Source: Curvibacter sp. (lineage in GTDB: Bacteria > Pseudomonadota > Gammaproteobacteria > Burkholderiales > Burkholderiaceae_C). From it: a DNA stretch of 64,000 nt. The notes beneath the pieces were generated by a model. The model was not told the DNA's origin. It did no database searches and was given only the letters and a program-made list of their open reading frames with translations. The DNA is taken from positions 124,001 through 188,000 of the forward strand of contig REAW01000006.1 of assembly GCA_004293725.1 (NCBI GenBank), given 5' to 3'. The translations under genes were made by a program, and so were the position numbers. Below, piece after piece: positions 17,752-26,786 of this stretch (position 1 is the stretch's first letter; every line of letters begins with the position of its first letter).

Positions 17752-18102
17752 ATGAAAATACTCGTCAAATGGCTTTTGAGTGCCGTCGCACTGTTGGCGG
17801 TGGCCCACCTCTACAGCGGCGTTGAAGTCAAAAGCTTTACCGCCGCTCTGATCGCTGCGTTTGTTATTGGGTTGCTCAACACTGTGGTGCGCCCTTTGCT
17901 GGTGGTGCTCACGCTGCCGTTCACCATCGTAACGCTGGGTTTGTTCCTGTTCGTTATCAACGCGCTCATGTTTTGGTCTGCCGCAGGCGTACTGGATGGC
18001 TTTCATGTGCAAGGCTTTACCGCAGCCTTGATCGGCTCACTCATCTACACCGTGTTGGGCCTGATCATCGAATCAGCGCTCGAGCGCTTGTTCTCGAAGT
18101 AA
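17752..18102 (+). CDS. Phage-holin-family (PF04020-type) small membrane protein
   Basis: A 116-residue protein with four hydrophobic segments separated by short loops (VKWLLSAVALLAVAHLY, FTAALIAAFVIGLLN, LTLPFTIVTLGLFLFVIN, FTAALIGSLIYTVLGLI). This is the usual pattern of the chromosomally encoded family annotated as phage holin 4. The family name is historical; there is no phage context here. ATG 17752 is chosen because the hydrophobic N-terminus starts there. Its 3' end overlaps the convergent protease gene by about 30 bp. Confidence 0.8.
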   Translation: MKILVKWLLSAVALLAVAHLYSGVEVKSFTAALIAAFVIGLLNTVVRPLLVVLTLPFTIVTLGLFLFVINALMFWSAAGVLDGFHVQGFTAALIGSLIYTVLGLIIESALERLFSK

Positions 18103-19602
18103 CTGCTCTACCTGGCGCGTCCGGGTGTCGACAATCGACGCCTCAAAATGATCACCCGCTTGGGGATTGTTGCGCGCCATGTCTTGCGCGGCCTTCAAGC
18201 GGGCTAGCGCAGCGGGGTAGTCCAGCTGGGCCATATTTACTTCCGCCTCGGCCCGAATGGACGCTACGGTGCGGCCTTGGGCGGCTGCGGCGCGGGCCAG
18301 CCATTGCCACGCAAGCGCATCATTGGGGTTGTCTGACACCCAAACTTGCAGACTTTGCGCAGCGGCATCGCTCTGCCCGAGTACCAATTGCGCTTGCACC
18401 GCCAAAAACAGCTCGGCGCGGCTGCGGCTAGACCATTGTGGCCCCAGCTCCACCAGGGCCAGCGCGGCGTTGCCCCGGACCAAGGCCATCTCTGCCAACA
18501 ACAAACGCGCCTGGCGAGCCGCCTGCGCGTCGCCACGGGTTGCATCACGCAGGCGTTGGCCCAGGGCGTCCGCCTGCTCAAACGCACGCAAGCGCGATGC
18601 TGCCAATGTAGCGGCGTACAGAACCCCGGCTTGCAAAGCAGTGGGCTGGCGCGCCAGCCGGGTTGGCTCGGCCTCTTGCACCCAGTGGTTCAATGCGTCG
18701 ACGGCTGCGTTGGACAATACCCGTGCACGGGCGGCGATCAATGCATGCTCCCCAGCCTCTGCACTGGGGGCCGCAGGGCTGGAATTGGGGATGCGGGCCT
18801 GCATATCGGCCATGCGCTCGGTACTCAACGGGTGGCTGCGTAGATAGGGGAACCCGCCCGAGTCGTTTAGTCGACTTGATTGCTGCAGTTTCTCGAATAT
18901 CGAGACAAAGCCCTGAGGCGAAAATCCGGCTTGTCCGGCAATGGCAAAGCCCACGCGGTCCGCCTCGCGCTCCATGTCACGCGAAAAATTGAGCTGGGTT
19001 TGCGCCGCCGCCGCCTGCCCACCAACGATGACCGCGCTTGCGCCACCAGGGTTCTTGCTGGCAGCCATGGCCCCCAGAATCATGGCCCCTATCAGCCACG
19101 GCGCTTGCTCGTTTTGGCGTGAGATCAAGCGAGCGATGTGCCGCTGCGTTACATGACTCAACTCATGGGCCAGCACCGCAGCCAACTCGTCCCGGCTGCC
19201 AACCACCCCCACCAGCCCCAAATGCACCCCAAAGTAGGCACCTGGCAATGCAAAGGCATTGACCGACCGGTCCCGCCCCAGCAACACCCGCCATGCATAC
19301 TGCGCGTCCAGTTCGGGCGGCAACTCCCCGCGCTCGCGAGCCGCCGCCATCAGAGGCAACCAGATGCCCTGCACGTACTCGCCAATCACTGGGTCGTCGA
19401 GGTAGTCCGGATCGCGGTACAACTCACGCGCAATGCGGTCGCCCAGGCGGCGCTCGGCGGCGGGGGTAATGGAGTTGGTGTCGCCGAGGTTAGGGAGGTT
19501 GCTGCTGGGTGTAGCAATTGCCGATTGGGGGTGCAACGCCGTCGTGGCCAACAGGAGCATCAACCCAATAGCTAATTGCGCATGAGGAAAACCCCAAACC
19601 AT
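18073..19602 (-). CDS. M48 family periplasmic metalloprotease with TPR-like tail (BepA-like)
   Basis: The 509-residue product has a signal peptide (GFPHAQLAIGLMLLLATTALHPQSAIA), then the M48 catalytic domain with the zinc motif HELSH near residue 145, preceded by VNAFALPGAYFGVHLGL. The C-terminal half is a helical, Ala/Leu-rich region resembling TPR repeats. This is the architecture of BepA/YfgC, a periplasmic protease and chaperone that monitors outer-membrane protein assembly. Starts upstream exist (ATG 19665, GTG 19701), but ATG 19602 places the signal peptide at the N-terminus. Confidence 0.88.
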   Translation of the reverse strand: MVWGFPHAQLAIGLMLLLATTALHPQSAIATPSSNLPNLGDTNSITPAAERRLGDRIARELYRDPDYLDDPVIGEYVQGIWLPLMAAARERGELPPELDAQYAWRVLLGRDRSVNAFALPGAYFGVHLGLVGVVGSRDELAAVLAHELSHVTQRHIARLISRQNEQAPWLIGAMILGAMAASKNPGGASAVIVGGQAAAAQTQLNFSRDMEREADRVGFAIAGQAGFSPQGFVSIFEKLQQSSRLNDSGGFPYLRSHPLSTERMADMQARIPNSSPAAPSAEAGEHALIAARARVLSNAAVDALNHWVQEAEPTRLARQPTALQAGVLYAATLAASRLRAFEQADALGQRLRDATRGDAQAARQARLLLAEMALVRGNAALALVELGPQWSSRSRAELFLAVQAQLVLGQSDAAAQSLQVWVSDNPNDALAWQWLARAAAAQGRTVASIRAEAEVNMAQLDYPAALARLKAAQDMARNNPQAGDHFEASIVDTRTRQVEQLLREQALER

Positions 19603-19743
19603 AGACGTTCTCTTTGGAGGCAAGTTACCTTGCGTTTGCTCAATTGACGTGAAGGGACTACCCATGTTTTCTAAGTCAGTTGGGTTTCGAAAATTAAACA
19701 CCTAAGAAGCAAACTAGTCAAAGTGAAGGCAATGCGAACAAGT

Positions 19744-19771
19744 AAAAAAGCGCCCCATTGCTGGGGCGCTT
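19744..19771 (-). terminator. Rho-independent terminator of the pilin gene
   Basis: On the minus strand a perfect 9-bp stem (AAGCGCCCC / GGGGCGCTT) with a 6-nt loop is followed directly by a run of T. It lies about 90 bp after the pilin stop codon and isolates pilA from the protease gene. Confidence 0.88.
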
Positions 19772-19860
19772 CTATTGAAATCTATACAACCCGACCTAAC
19801 AGCAAACTGGTCTGGAAATTCTTCCGTTGCTACGCTGTAGATTGGGATGCAAGCTTTCTA

Positions 19861-20418
19861 TTATCGGCAAGAGCTAGGGCGAAACCGCTGAGGCAAAGTA
19901 CCCGTGTTGCAGGTCCAGCGGATGGAGCCCAATGGCGCCGCACCAGCTACGAGGGGAGCTGCAGCGCCTGCAGCAACTGCTGCAACAGGGGCCGTAGTAC
20001 ATGCGGTTGGCGCACCAGCAGCGGCAGCAGGATCACATCCGGCAGGAACACCAGGAATTGCAGGTTGTGCGGCGGTTTCCGCTGTTGGCACTATAAGAAT
20101 GGTGTTTGCACCAGCTGCGCCACCAGCCGCTGCTGTATAGGTCAGGGTAATCACTCCGTTGGCTGGGTCAATGGCGATGCCGCTTACGTTGGCTGTGCTC
20201 ACAGGTGCAGTCCATCCAGTTGCAAATGCGGCGCCATTTGCTGAGTTTTCAGCTACAGCAAGCTTGGCTGCTGTGGACAAAACCATACCTTCACTCACTC
20301 TGGCGCGAATCGTGTAATCCTGATAAGCAGGCAACGCCACGGCGGCCAAGATACCAATGATCGCAACCACGATCATCAGTTCGATCAGGGTAAAACCCTT
20401 TTGAATAGAACGCTTCAT
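19861..20418 (-). CDS. pilA: Type IV major pilin-like protein
   Basis: A 185-residue prepilin. The short leader MKRSIQKG ends at Gly8; the mature protein starts with Phe and has Glu5 followed by the hydrophobic N-methylation helix ([22 protein letters not shown]) and [13 protein letters not shown]. The C-terminus has a two-cysteine loop ([19 protein letters not shown]). Unusual is a long Ala/Pro/Gly-rich insertion (about residues 120-165, e.g. [21 protein letters not shown]) ahead of the C-terminal loop. GGAG lies 7 bases upstream of ATG 20418. A sigma-54-like promoter precedes the gene and a terminator follows, so it is its own unit, directly downstream of the GAF-GspE ATPase operon. Confidence 0.93.
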   Translation of the reverse strand: MKRSIQKGFTLIELMIVVAIIGILAAVALPAYQDYTIRARVSEGMVLSTAAKLAVAENSANGAAFATGWTAPVSTANVSGIAIDPANGVITLTYTAAAGGAAGANTILIVPTAETAAQPAIPGVPAGCDPAAAAGAPTACTTAPVAAVAAGAAAPLVAGAAPLGSIRWTCNTGTLPQRFRPSSCR

Positions 20419-20531
20419 ACAAAAACTCCAAGAAGGTGAAAGAGGCTTAACTCTTTGCAGACTTCGTGCCAACCCTGAATTCAGAAAAAACCAAAGAAAA
20501 CCGTCGTTTATTGCCGTTTTAGTCAGGCCTT

Positions 20532-20547
20532 GGCAGATTGCGCGCCA
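20532..20547 (-). promoter_or_regulatory. Sigma-54-type -24/-12 promoter of the pilin gene
   Basis: Read on the minus strand the site is TGGCGCGCAATCTGCC. It has the invariant GG and GC dinucleotides separated by exactly 10 bases and only two departures from TGGCACG-N4-TTGC. It lies in the 147-bp gap between the GspE stop and the pilin start, predicting a leader of roughly 100 nt. Type IV pilin genes are classically RpoN/PilR-dependent. Confidence 0.75.
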
Positions 20548-20565
20548 AGTTTTGCGACAAATTTG

Positions 20566-22974
20566 TCACTTTATGCACACCTGCCTGACCATTTTGAGAT
20601 CCGTGAGCCCCATCATTATTTTTTCCATACCATCCATCTTCAGGGTGCGCATCCCGCCCTCTACGGCCGCAGAAAACAGCTCAGCGACCCGCGCCCGCTC
20701 CTGAATCAGCTTCTTGATTGCGTCGTCTGCCACCATTAGCTCGTGCAAGCCAACACGGCCCTTGTAGCCCGTTTTGTTGCACTTGTCGCAGCCCACGGCT
20801 TTGTACAACTTGAGCTGGCCGCCCTCTCCATAGGTTTGCAACCATTTGTCCACCATCTTTTGGGATTCGGCGGCGTAGTCTGCTTTCCAGGCTTGGGAGT
20901 GGCGAAGTTCTTCCGCGTATTCGGCCGCGAACAGGCGCAACTCTTCCGCGTCGGGTACGTACGCCTGCTTGCAATCGCATAGTTTTTTGGCCAACCGCTG
21001 CGCCAAAATGCCCAGCAAGGCATCGGCAAAGTTAAAGGGGTCCATGCCCATGTCCAGCAAACGGGTGATGGATTCGGGGGCGGAATTGGTGTGCAGGGTG
21101 GAGAACACCATGTGCCCGGTGAGAGAGGCTTCCACGCCCATGGACACGGTTTCTTTGTCGCGGGATTCGCCGACCATGATGATGTCGGGGTCTGCGCGCA
21201 AGAAGGCGCGCATGACTAGGGCAAAGTCGATTCCCGCTTTTTTGTTAATCTGCACTTGGCGCAAGCCCTTTTGGGTAATTTCAACCGGGTCTTCAGCGGT
21301 CCAGATTTTCGTGTCCGGCGTGTTCAGAAACTTCAGAATCGAATGCAGCGTGGTTGTTTTACCCGAGCCCGTGGGGCCGCAGACATAGAACAACCCATAG
21401 GGCTTGCTAACGGTAGCTTCCAGCCGGGCTTTGTTGTGTGGCGTTAGGCCCAGCTTTTCCAATGGAATGGGCTCTCCGGCCGCCAAAATCCGCATCACCA
21501 CGTCTTCCACGCCGCCTGCGGATGGAATGGTGGCTACGCGCAACTCAATGTCCAACGGGCCGTATTTTTTGAATTTGATCTTTCCGTCCTGCGGCTTGCG
21601 ACGCTCCGAAATATCAAGATCGCACATGATCTTGAGCCGCGTGACCATGGCCTGACGGAAATGCGCAGGGACTTCTACATAGGGAACCAAACTTCCATCA
21701 ATGCGGAACCGGATGCCGGTTTTGAATTTGCCCGGCATAGGTTCTATGTGAATGTCGGACACCTTTTGGTTGTACGCGTCAATGATGACTTTATTGACGA
21801 ACTTCACAAGCTCGTTATCAGCCGCCGCCGACTCCAGAGAGTCGTCGTTGGAGCCATCATCAATGGGAGCGCCATCCATGTCGGCCAGTAGCTGGTCAAT
21901 GGTGCTGCTGTCTGCTGACGCGCCAAACAGTTGCGCAAGGGTGTCCTTAAACTCTATCTGTGTGCTAACCCGGTACGCGAACTTGCTAACGCGCGGGAAG
22001 ACCTGGGGCACCACGCGAGAACCCTTCACCGCCTCTGGGTCCAGGCACATGATGACCAGGCCCTCTGGAGCCTCCTCCAACGGGATCCAGCCTTGCTCCA
22101 CAATGAACTCGCGTTTGAGCGCACCGTGCAGCATTTCTGAGCGAATGCGGCCTGCATTGAAGGGCTCGTAGGGCACGCCAAAGAACCTACCCAGCGCGCC
22201 TCCAAGCTGGGCGGGGGTGAGCTTGAAATGTGATGCCAGTACCGCCTCAATTGAGCTGCCATCTGTACGCGCATCGTCAATGCTGCTGCGCAGCTCTTGC
22301 TCGGTCAATAAGCCATCAACCACCAGACTGTCGAATTTGCCTGCTTTGCGCGTACTGCCACCGGCTCCCTTTTTTGCGCGTTGACGAATGGCAGTCGCCA
22401 GCGTCTTGCACAGCTCGGTAACACCATCGACCTCCAAGTCGCCAAAGGGCTCATCGTTTTTGTTGTTGATGACCTGCAACACGCCGTGCAGGTTGTTGCC
22501 ATCCATGATGGGGGCTACAAGCATCTGCTTGGTGCGGTAGCCAGACCGTTTGTCCACCTCTTTCAGGAAGGCCAAGGATGGATGGATGCGCCGGAGTGCA
22601 TCTTCATCGTAGACGTCAGTCAAGTTGAGTGCCGCTTTGCTAAAGGCAGCGTACCCCGCCAAACTCTGCGGCGAGATGGGCAATTTCAAATCGCGGCTAC
22701 TGTTCAAGCCCGTCTTGATTTTGGAAACTATAGAGGTTTGGTCCTCACCTATCGCGTACAGCGTCAAGCGGTCTGCGTTAAGTAACTTGCATATTTCCTG
22801 GCTTGTCTCGAGCATGATTTGCTCGACATTTTCGGTCTCATGGATCCGCGCGGTCACTTGATGGAGCTGGCGGTAGAACAAGGCCTCAAATGTCATGCCT
22901 CTTTTTTTAGAGGGCAGTTTTTGCGATTCAAAAAAGGCTTGCTCTGCACCAGCGGGTTGAATGATTGAACTCAT
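20566..22974 (-). CDS. GAF domain-GspE/PilB-type secretion/pilus assembly ATPase
   Basis: An 802-residue hexameric-motor-type ATPase. Residues ~30-195 form a GAF domain (QLHQVTARIHETENVEQIM ... VAPIMDGNNLHGVLQVINNK). It contains NK-x4-F-x3-E, close to the NKFDE motif of cyclic-nucleotide-binding GAF domains. A GspE/MshE N-terminal region follows (LLTEQELRSSIDDARTDG..., ~220-370). The ATPase has Walker A GPTGSGKTTTLHS near 533, an Asp-box-like EDPVEI and a C-terminal zinc region (CDC... CDKCNKTGYKGR). This is the expected motor for pilus extension or type II secretion, but an N-terminal GAF is unusual. The start overlaps the phosphodiesterase stop by 4 bp, and a pilin gene follows. Confidence 0.9.
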   Translation of the reverse strand: MSSIIQPAGAEQAFFESQKLPSKKRGMTFEALFYRQLHQVTARIHETENVEQIMLETSQEICKLLNADRLTLYAIGEDQTSIVSKIKTGLNSSRDLKLPISPQSLAGYAAFSKAALNLTDVYDEDALRRIHPSLAFLKEVDKRSGYRTKQMLVAPIMDGNNLHGVLQVINNKNDEPFGDLEVDGVTELCKTLATAIRQRAKKGAGGSTRKAGKFDSLVVDGLLTEQELRSSIDDARTDGSSIEAVLASHFKLTPAQLGGALGRFFGVPYEPFNAGRIRSEMLHGALKREFIVEQGWIPLEEAPEGLVIMCLDPEAVKGSRVVPQVFPRVSKFAYRVSTQIEFKDTLAQLFGASADSSTIDQLLADMDGAPIDDGSNDDSLESAAADNELVKFVNKVIIDAYNQKVSDIHIEPMPGKFKTGIRFRIDGSLVPYVEVPAHFRQAMVTRLKIMCDLDISERRKPQDGKIKFKKYGPLDIELRVATIPSAGGVEDVVMRILAAGEPIPLEKLGLTPHNKARLEATVSKPYGLFYVCGPTGSGKTTTLHSILKFLNTPDTKIWTAEDPVEITQKGLRQVQINKKAGIDFALVMRAFLRADPDIIMVGESRDKETVSMGVEASLTGHMVFSTLHTNSAPESITRLLDMGMDPFNFADALLGILAQRLAKKLCDCKQAYVPDAEELRLFAAEYAEELRHSQAWKADYAAESQKMVDKWLQTYGEGGQLKLYKAVGCDKCNKTGYKGRVGLHELMVADDAIKKLIQERARVAELFSAAVEGGMRTLKMDGMEKIMMGLTDLKMVRQVCIK

Positions 22975-23762
22975 ATGTCGAACTCCTGCCCTGCACGCAA
23001 CCACCGGATGTCGTGGGTCACATCGGCGCCAAACGGCTGTGTTTGATCAAAGCGCTGTATCTCCGCCATGATCATCTCCGTTTCTGCAGGTTTGGTGTGG
23101 GTAATGTAGATGGGAAAGCGCACACCCTTCGCGATGCAATCTAGCTCTTGGGCCAATGAGTGCGGCGAAAGGTGCAAACTCTTTTTTGCCAGGTCTTTTT
23201 CTCGGTTGCTGAAGGCAGTTTCTATGACCAACATGGACACGGGCAATTGGTTGATACGCGCCCACAGCGCGGCATTGCGTTCGGTATCGCCAGTGAACAC
23301 CCAATTGCCTGCCCCGGCATGTACCGCGAAGCCCGCTGCGGGCACGGTGTGGGTTGCCGGCAGTACTTCGATCGACTTGCCAAACAACTGGATGGTTTGA
23401 CCAATGGCAACCTCAATGAACCGAATGAATGGCGCTTGCACACTGGGTATGCGTGAAAAATCAGGCCAAATGACGTCATTGAAAATGTGTGCCTTCAGCG
23501 CCGCAATGGTGCCTGCCAGCGCGTAGATATCCAACGGGCTCTTGCGCTGCGAGGCAACTGCATCCACCATCAGTGGCAACGCGGCAACGTGGTCTAAATG
23601 TGAGTGGGATAAGAACACTCCGTCAATAGCAGCCATCTCGGCCAGGGTCAGATCGCCCACTCCGGTGCCCGCATCCACCAGTATCTGACCGTCAATCAAA
23701 AACGATGTGGTCCTGCAATCTCGTGCTATGGCACCAGAACAACCAAGTACTCGGACTTTCAC
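22971..23762 (-). CDS. Class II 3',5'-cyclic-nucleotide phosphodiesterase-like MBL-fold enzyme
   Basis: A 263-residue metallo-beta-lactamase-fold hydrolase. The metal motif HSHLDH (residues 53-58), followed by VAALPLMVDAV, fits the class II cyclic-nucleotide phosphodiesterase signature. Later metal-ligand regions are FTGDTERN and ITHTKPAE. It is expected to hydrolyse cAMP or cGMP in the cytoplasm. The gene sits 11 bp downstream of an adenylate cyclase and overlaps the GAF-ATPase gene by 4 bp, so synthesis, degradation and a possible receptor of the same messenger are co-transcribed. tRNA-processing or other MBL activities are less likely. Confidence 0.82.
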   Translation of the reverse strand: MKVRVLGCSGAIARDCRTTSFLIDGQILVDAGTGVGDLTLAEMAAIDGVFLSHSHLDHVAALPLMVDAVASQRKSPLDIYALAGTIAALKAHIFNDVIWPDFSRIPSVQAPFIRFIEVAIGQTIQLFGKSIEVLPATHTVPAAGFAVHAGAGNWVFTGDTERNAALWARINQLPVSMLVIETAFSNREKDLAKKSLHLSPHSLAQELDCIAKGVRFPIYITHTKPAETEMIMAEIQRFDQTQPFGADVTHDIRWLRAGQEFDI

Positions 23763-23773
23763 AGCGTGGTGCC

Positions 23774-26023
23774 TTACTTGGTTTCGAAGTTGGTTGCGCC
23801 ATCCCAGTCGGGGTCAAATGGCAACAAACGCATGGAGGCAACTCGTTCCGAATACAACTGGTAGAGGTATTTCTTGGGATTCATCCGCATAAGGTTGATC
23901 AGCAGCACCTCGGCTTGGTCCCACTTTTGAGCCCGATAGGCTTTCAGAAAAGTGGTCCATGTTTTCGCTTCATCGGCAACATCGGCCCCAATGCGCTCCA
24001 AAGGTGCCATGGGCCAATGGATTGCCACGGCCTGATCTTTGCCTTTGACACGCACCTTGTCCAGTTCCTGCCAGACAAACTCTGGCGCCAGTTTTTTGGT
24101 GTTTTCGCTCACCACAATGTCCACCCCGTAAACCTTGGAGAGGCCTTCTAAACGTGAGCCAAGGTTCACGGCATCGCCGATGACGGTGTAACTTCTGCGA
24201 ATGTTGGAGCCCATGTCTCCAACGCACATGGTGCCGGTGTTCAAACCAATGCCAATACCTATTTCCGGCAAACCATTGGCCCTGTGCTCTGCATTGATTT
24301 CGCGAACGGCATGCGCCATTTCCAAGGCCGACTTGACTGCGAGATGCGCGTGTTCTGTAGTTTCTACAGGTGCACCCCAAAAGGCCATAACGCAGTCGCC
24401 CATGTATTTGTCAATGGTTCCCCGATTGGCGCGGATCAATGTCGTCAGCCGACTAAACACACCGGTTAGCAACGCCTGCAACTGCGTAGGCTCCATTTGT
24501 TCCGACATTTTGGTAAAGCCACGCATATCGCAAAACATGACAGTCAACTCGCGGTTGGTGGCCTTCATGTTGTAACTGTCTGGCGCTTTGACCATTTCAT
24601 CCACCAACTCCGGGGGCACGTAGGTACCGAACAAGTTGGCGAGTTCGCGTTTGGACCGGCTTTCTACAAAATAGCCATAACTCATGTTGAGACCGAACGC
24701 GGTGACTGCCATGGTAAGTGCAGATGCCAATGGCATTACGAGCCCATGACCCAAGTACAACCAAAGGTTCATGCACACCAGTAGCCCCAAGACACCCAGA
24801 CTGAGCAGCACCGCACGCGTCGCTGAAAGGAGCGGCAAACCGATCGCCAGAATCAGCCCCGACAGGAATACAACGACCACTTCGTAGCCCATTGCATAGT
24901 CCGGCTTCACCAGCATATGGCCATCCAACAAAGCGGAAATGATGTTCGCGTGCGTTTCGACACCGGGATAAGCCTCCCCCACGGGGGTTGTACGCAAGTC
25001 CAGCAAACCAGGGGCGGTGGTTCCAATCAGAACCGCCTTGCCTTTGAGGGCGGCCGCCGGCACCAGTTTGTTCACCACATCTATTGCAGACACGTACCGA
25101 AATGAGCCTCCTTGGCTTCCGCCAAGGCCACGATAGGGCACCAGAGTGGCCACTCGGTCATCTACGGGGATTGCTAATGCTTTGTCATTTTGCTTGAGCA
25201 AAACCCTGTCCATGCCTTGGTATGACTTCGCCAGGAATCGCTCATTGGAGAAGCCGAGTGCAACCGATGGCATACCTGCAATCACCCTGAACATGGCCAA
25301 ACCAAGCGACTCGTAGTAGTCCCCTTTGTATTCCGCCAACAGAGGGAGCGAACGGACTACGCCGTCACTGTCGGGTATGGAATTGAAGAACCCAGCAATC
25401 GGCGCTGCGGCGGCTAATTGCGAGATATTTGAGCCATACCCCGTCCACGATGTTGCCTTGATCTGCCTTCCTTGCAAGGCGGATTGCGGCAAGGCAGGTA
25501 CCGGCAAAACGCCATTGGTGTGTCCATCTTTGTCACTGGTCAGGTAATAGCCCATTACCACCGGGCGATTGGCAATTGCCCGTGCGAAGGCAGCGTCAAA
25601 GTCAAGGTCGCCTTGCAACTGTTTCAATCGCTCTGAAAATCCGGGATAGTCCTTCAGCTCCCCACTGGCGAGCTGATTTAGGCGGCGCAGACCTGAGCTT
25701 TCATCCGCTTCAGCAAACACTACGTCAAAGCCAATTAGCGCTACTTGCTGGTCTTGAAACAGGGTATTGACCAAGTCGGCCAGTTTGTTCCGGCTCCATG
25801 GCCAGCGCCCCAACTCGGCTAGGCTTTTCTCATCAATATCGACAATGACCACGCGCTCATCCAGCGTTTGCGGCATGGTAGCTGTGAGACGTGCGTCATA
25901 AATGATGTCGTCAAGGCGCTGAACTACTCCAATTGGCACCGCACCGATTGCATGCAGCAAAGCCAGAATCACCGGCACCAAGGTAACCGCAATTCGGCGC
26001 CAATGTTTCGCTAGGGATGTCAA
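23774..26023 (-). CDS. CHASE2-domain adenylate cyclase (class III)
   Basis: A 749-residue membrane sensor. After an N-terminal membrane anchor there is an extracytoplasmic CHASE2 domain (about 35-345; VVIVDIDEKSLAELGRWPWSR near its start). Three or so membrane segments follow (about 350-430), then a class III cyclase domain (about 485-670). Catalytic metal aspartates are visible in FCDMRGFT (near 495) and MGDCVMAFWG (near 541). Lys in IDKYMGD and Asp in VIGDAVNLGSRLEG are the adenine-selecting pair, so cAMP is the expected product. It is followed by a short C-terminal region and by the phosphodiesterase gene. Confidence 0.92.
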   Translation of the reverse strand: MTSLAKHWRRIAVTLVPVILALLHAIGAVPIGVVQRLDDIIYDARLTATMPQTLDERVVIVDIDEKSLAELGRWPWSRNKLADLVNTLFQDQQVALIGFDVVFAEADESSGLRRLNQLASGELKDYPGFSERLKQLQGDLDFDAAFARAIANRPVVMGYYLTSDKDGHTNGVLPVPALPQSALQGRQIKATSWTGYGSNISQLAAAAPIAGFFNSIPDSDGVVRSLPLLAEYKGDYYESLGLAMFRVIAGMPSVALGFSNERFLAKSYQGMDRVLLKQNDKALAIPVDDRVATLVPYRGLGGSQGGSFRYVSAIDVVNKLVPAAALKGKAVLIGTTAPGLLDLRTTPVGEAYPGVETHANIISALLDGHMLVKPDYAMGYEVVVVFLSGLILAIGLPLLSATRAVLLSLGVLGLLVCMNLWLYLGHGLVMPLASALTMAVTAFGLNMSYGYFVESRSKRELANLFGTYVPPELVDEMVKAPDSYNMKATNRELTVMFCDMRGFTKMSEQMEPTQLQALLTGVFSRLTTLIRANRGTIDKYMGDCVMAFWGAPVETTEHAHLAVKSALEMAHAVREINAEHRANGLPEIGIGIGLNTGTMCVGDMGSNIRRSYTVIGDAVNLGSRLEGLSKVYGVDIVVSENTKKLAPEFVWQELDKVRVKGKDQAVAIHWPMAPLERIGADVADEAKTWTTFLKAYRAQKWDQAEVLLINLMRMNPKKYLYQLYSERVASMRLLPFDPDWDGATNFETK

Positions 26024-26080
26024 GAGGGACCTGCCACAGTCAAAAAGGGAAGGCGGGCAGGTCTACAAATGGCAATGAAG

Positions 26081-26740
26081 TCAGGTTTGAACAAACTGCA
26101 TTTGCGTACCGGCCAACTCCACCAAGTCTCCATTCTTCAGGGATATGGGTTCGGAACCAATGGGAGATCCATTGAGCGTTGGATTGCCAGCCCCTTCCAC
26201 GTGGTGAACCACAAAGCCGTGTTGTCGGCGGGTTATTGCAGCAACAGCAACACCGGGTTTCCCAATGGTAGTCACCACCTTGGTAAGGGGCACTTCGCGC
26301 CCAGATGCTGCGCCTGACAACACTTTGATCGCAGCATGGAAGGCCCCCATACCAATGGAGTCACCGGATGCGGGTGCCACGGCGGGCGCACTTTGCGCAA
26401 CAGCTGCCGGGCGGGCCCGAACCACCATTGTTTTGTCAAAGTTGTCGGCCACGCCGTCACCAACAAACTTGATCTTGTATTTACCAACTTCAATGCCATC
26501 GCCGTTTTGCAATTGCTGTTTCTTCACAGCTTTGCCATTGATGTAGGTGCCGTTGGTGCTATTGAGATCTTCCAGAAACACCTCGCCACCGATCATGAGC
26601 AACACCGCATGTTCCCCACTCACAGCCAAGTTGTCGATCACAATATCGTTATAGGGCCTGCGCCCCAAGGTTGTACGGTCCTTGGTTAGCTGAACTTCCT
26701 TGATCACGACCTCATCGATCGAAACGATCATTTTCGGCAT
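26081..26740 (-). CDS. Protein with two FHA domains
   Basis: A 219-residue soluble protein. The N-terminal FHA domain (~20-90) has the phosphothreonine-binding signature GRRPYNDIVIDNLAVSGEHA and STNGTYING. A C-terminal second FHA-like domain (~140-218) is more degenerate (VTTIGKPGVAVAAITRRQHG, then NPTLNGSPIG). The linker contains FDKTMVVRA, a Thr-containing segment that is a plausible phosphorylation target. FHA proteins relay signals from Ser/Thr kinases, and here the kinase and PP2C phosphatase genes are immediately upstream in the same operon. Confidence 0.88.
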   Translation of the reverse strand: MPKMIVSIDEVVIKEVQLTKDRTTLGRRPYNDIVIDNLAVSGEHAVLLMIGGEVFLEDLNSTNGTYINGKAVKKQQLQNGDGIEVGKYKIKFVGDGVADNFDKTMVVRARPAAVAQSAPAVAPASGDSIGMGAFHAAIKVLSGAASGREVPLTKVVTTIGKPGVAVAAITRRQHGFVVHHVEGAGNPTLNGSPIGSEPISLKNGDLVELAGTQMQFVQT

Positions 26741-26786
26741 GATCGACTCCTTTTCCTGTATTTGGTTTGTGGAAAATCTAAATGCT

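Noticed and set aside
17752-18102. Prophage remnant suggested by the phage-holin family name
   Set aside because: No phage genes are nearby and this family is widespread on chromosomes.
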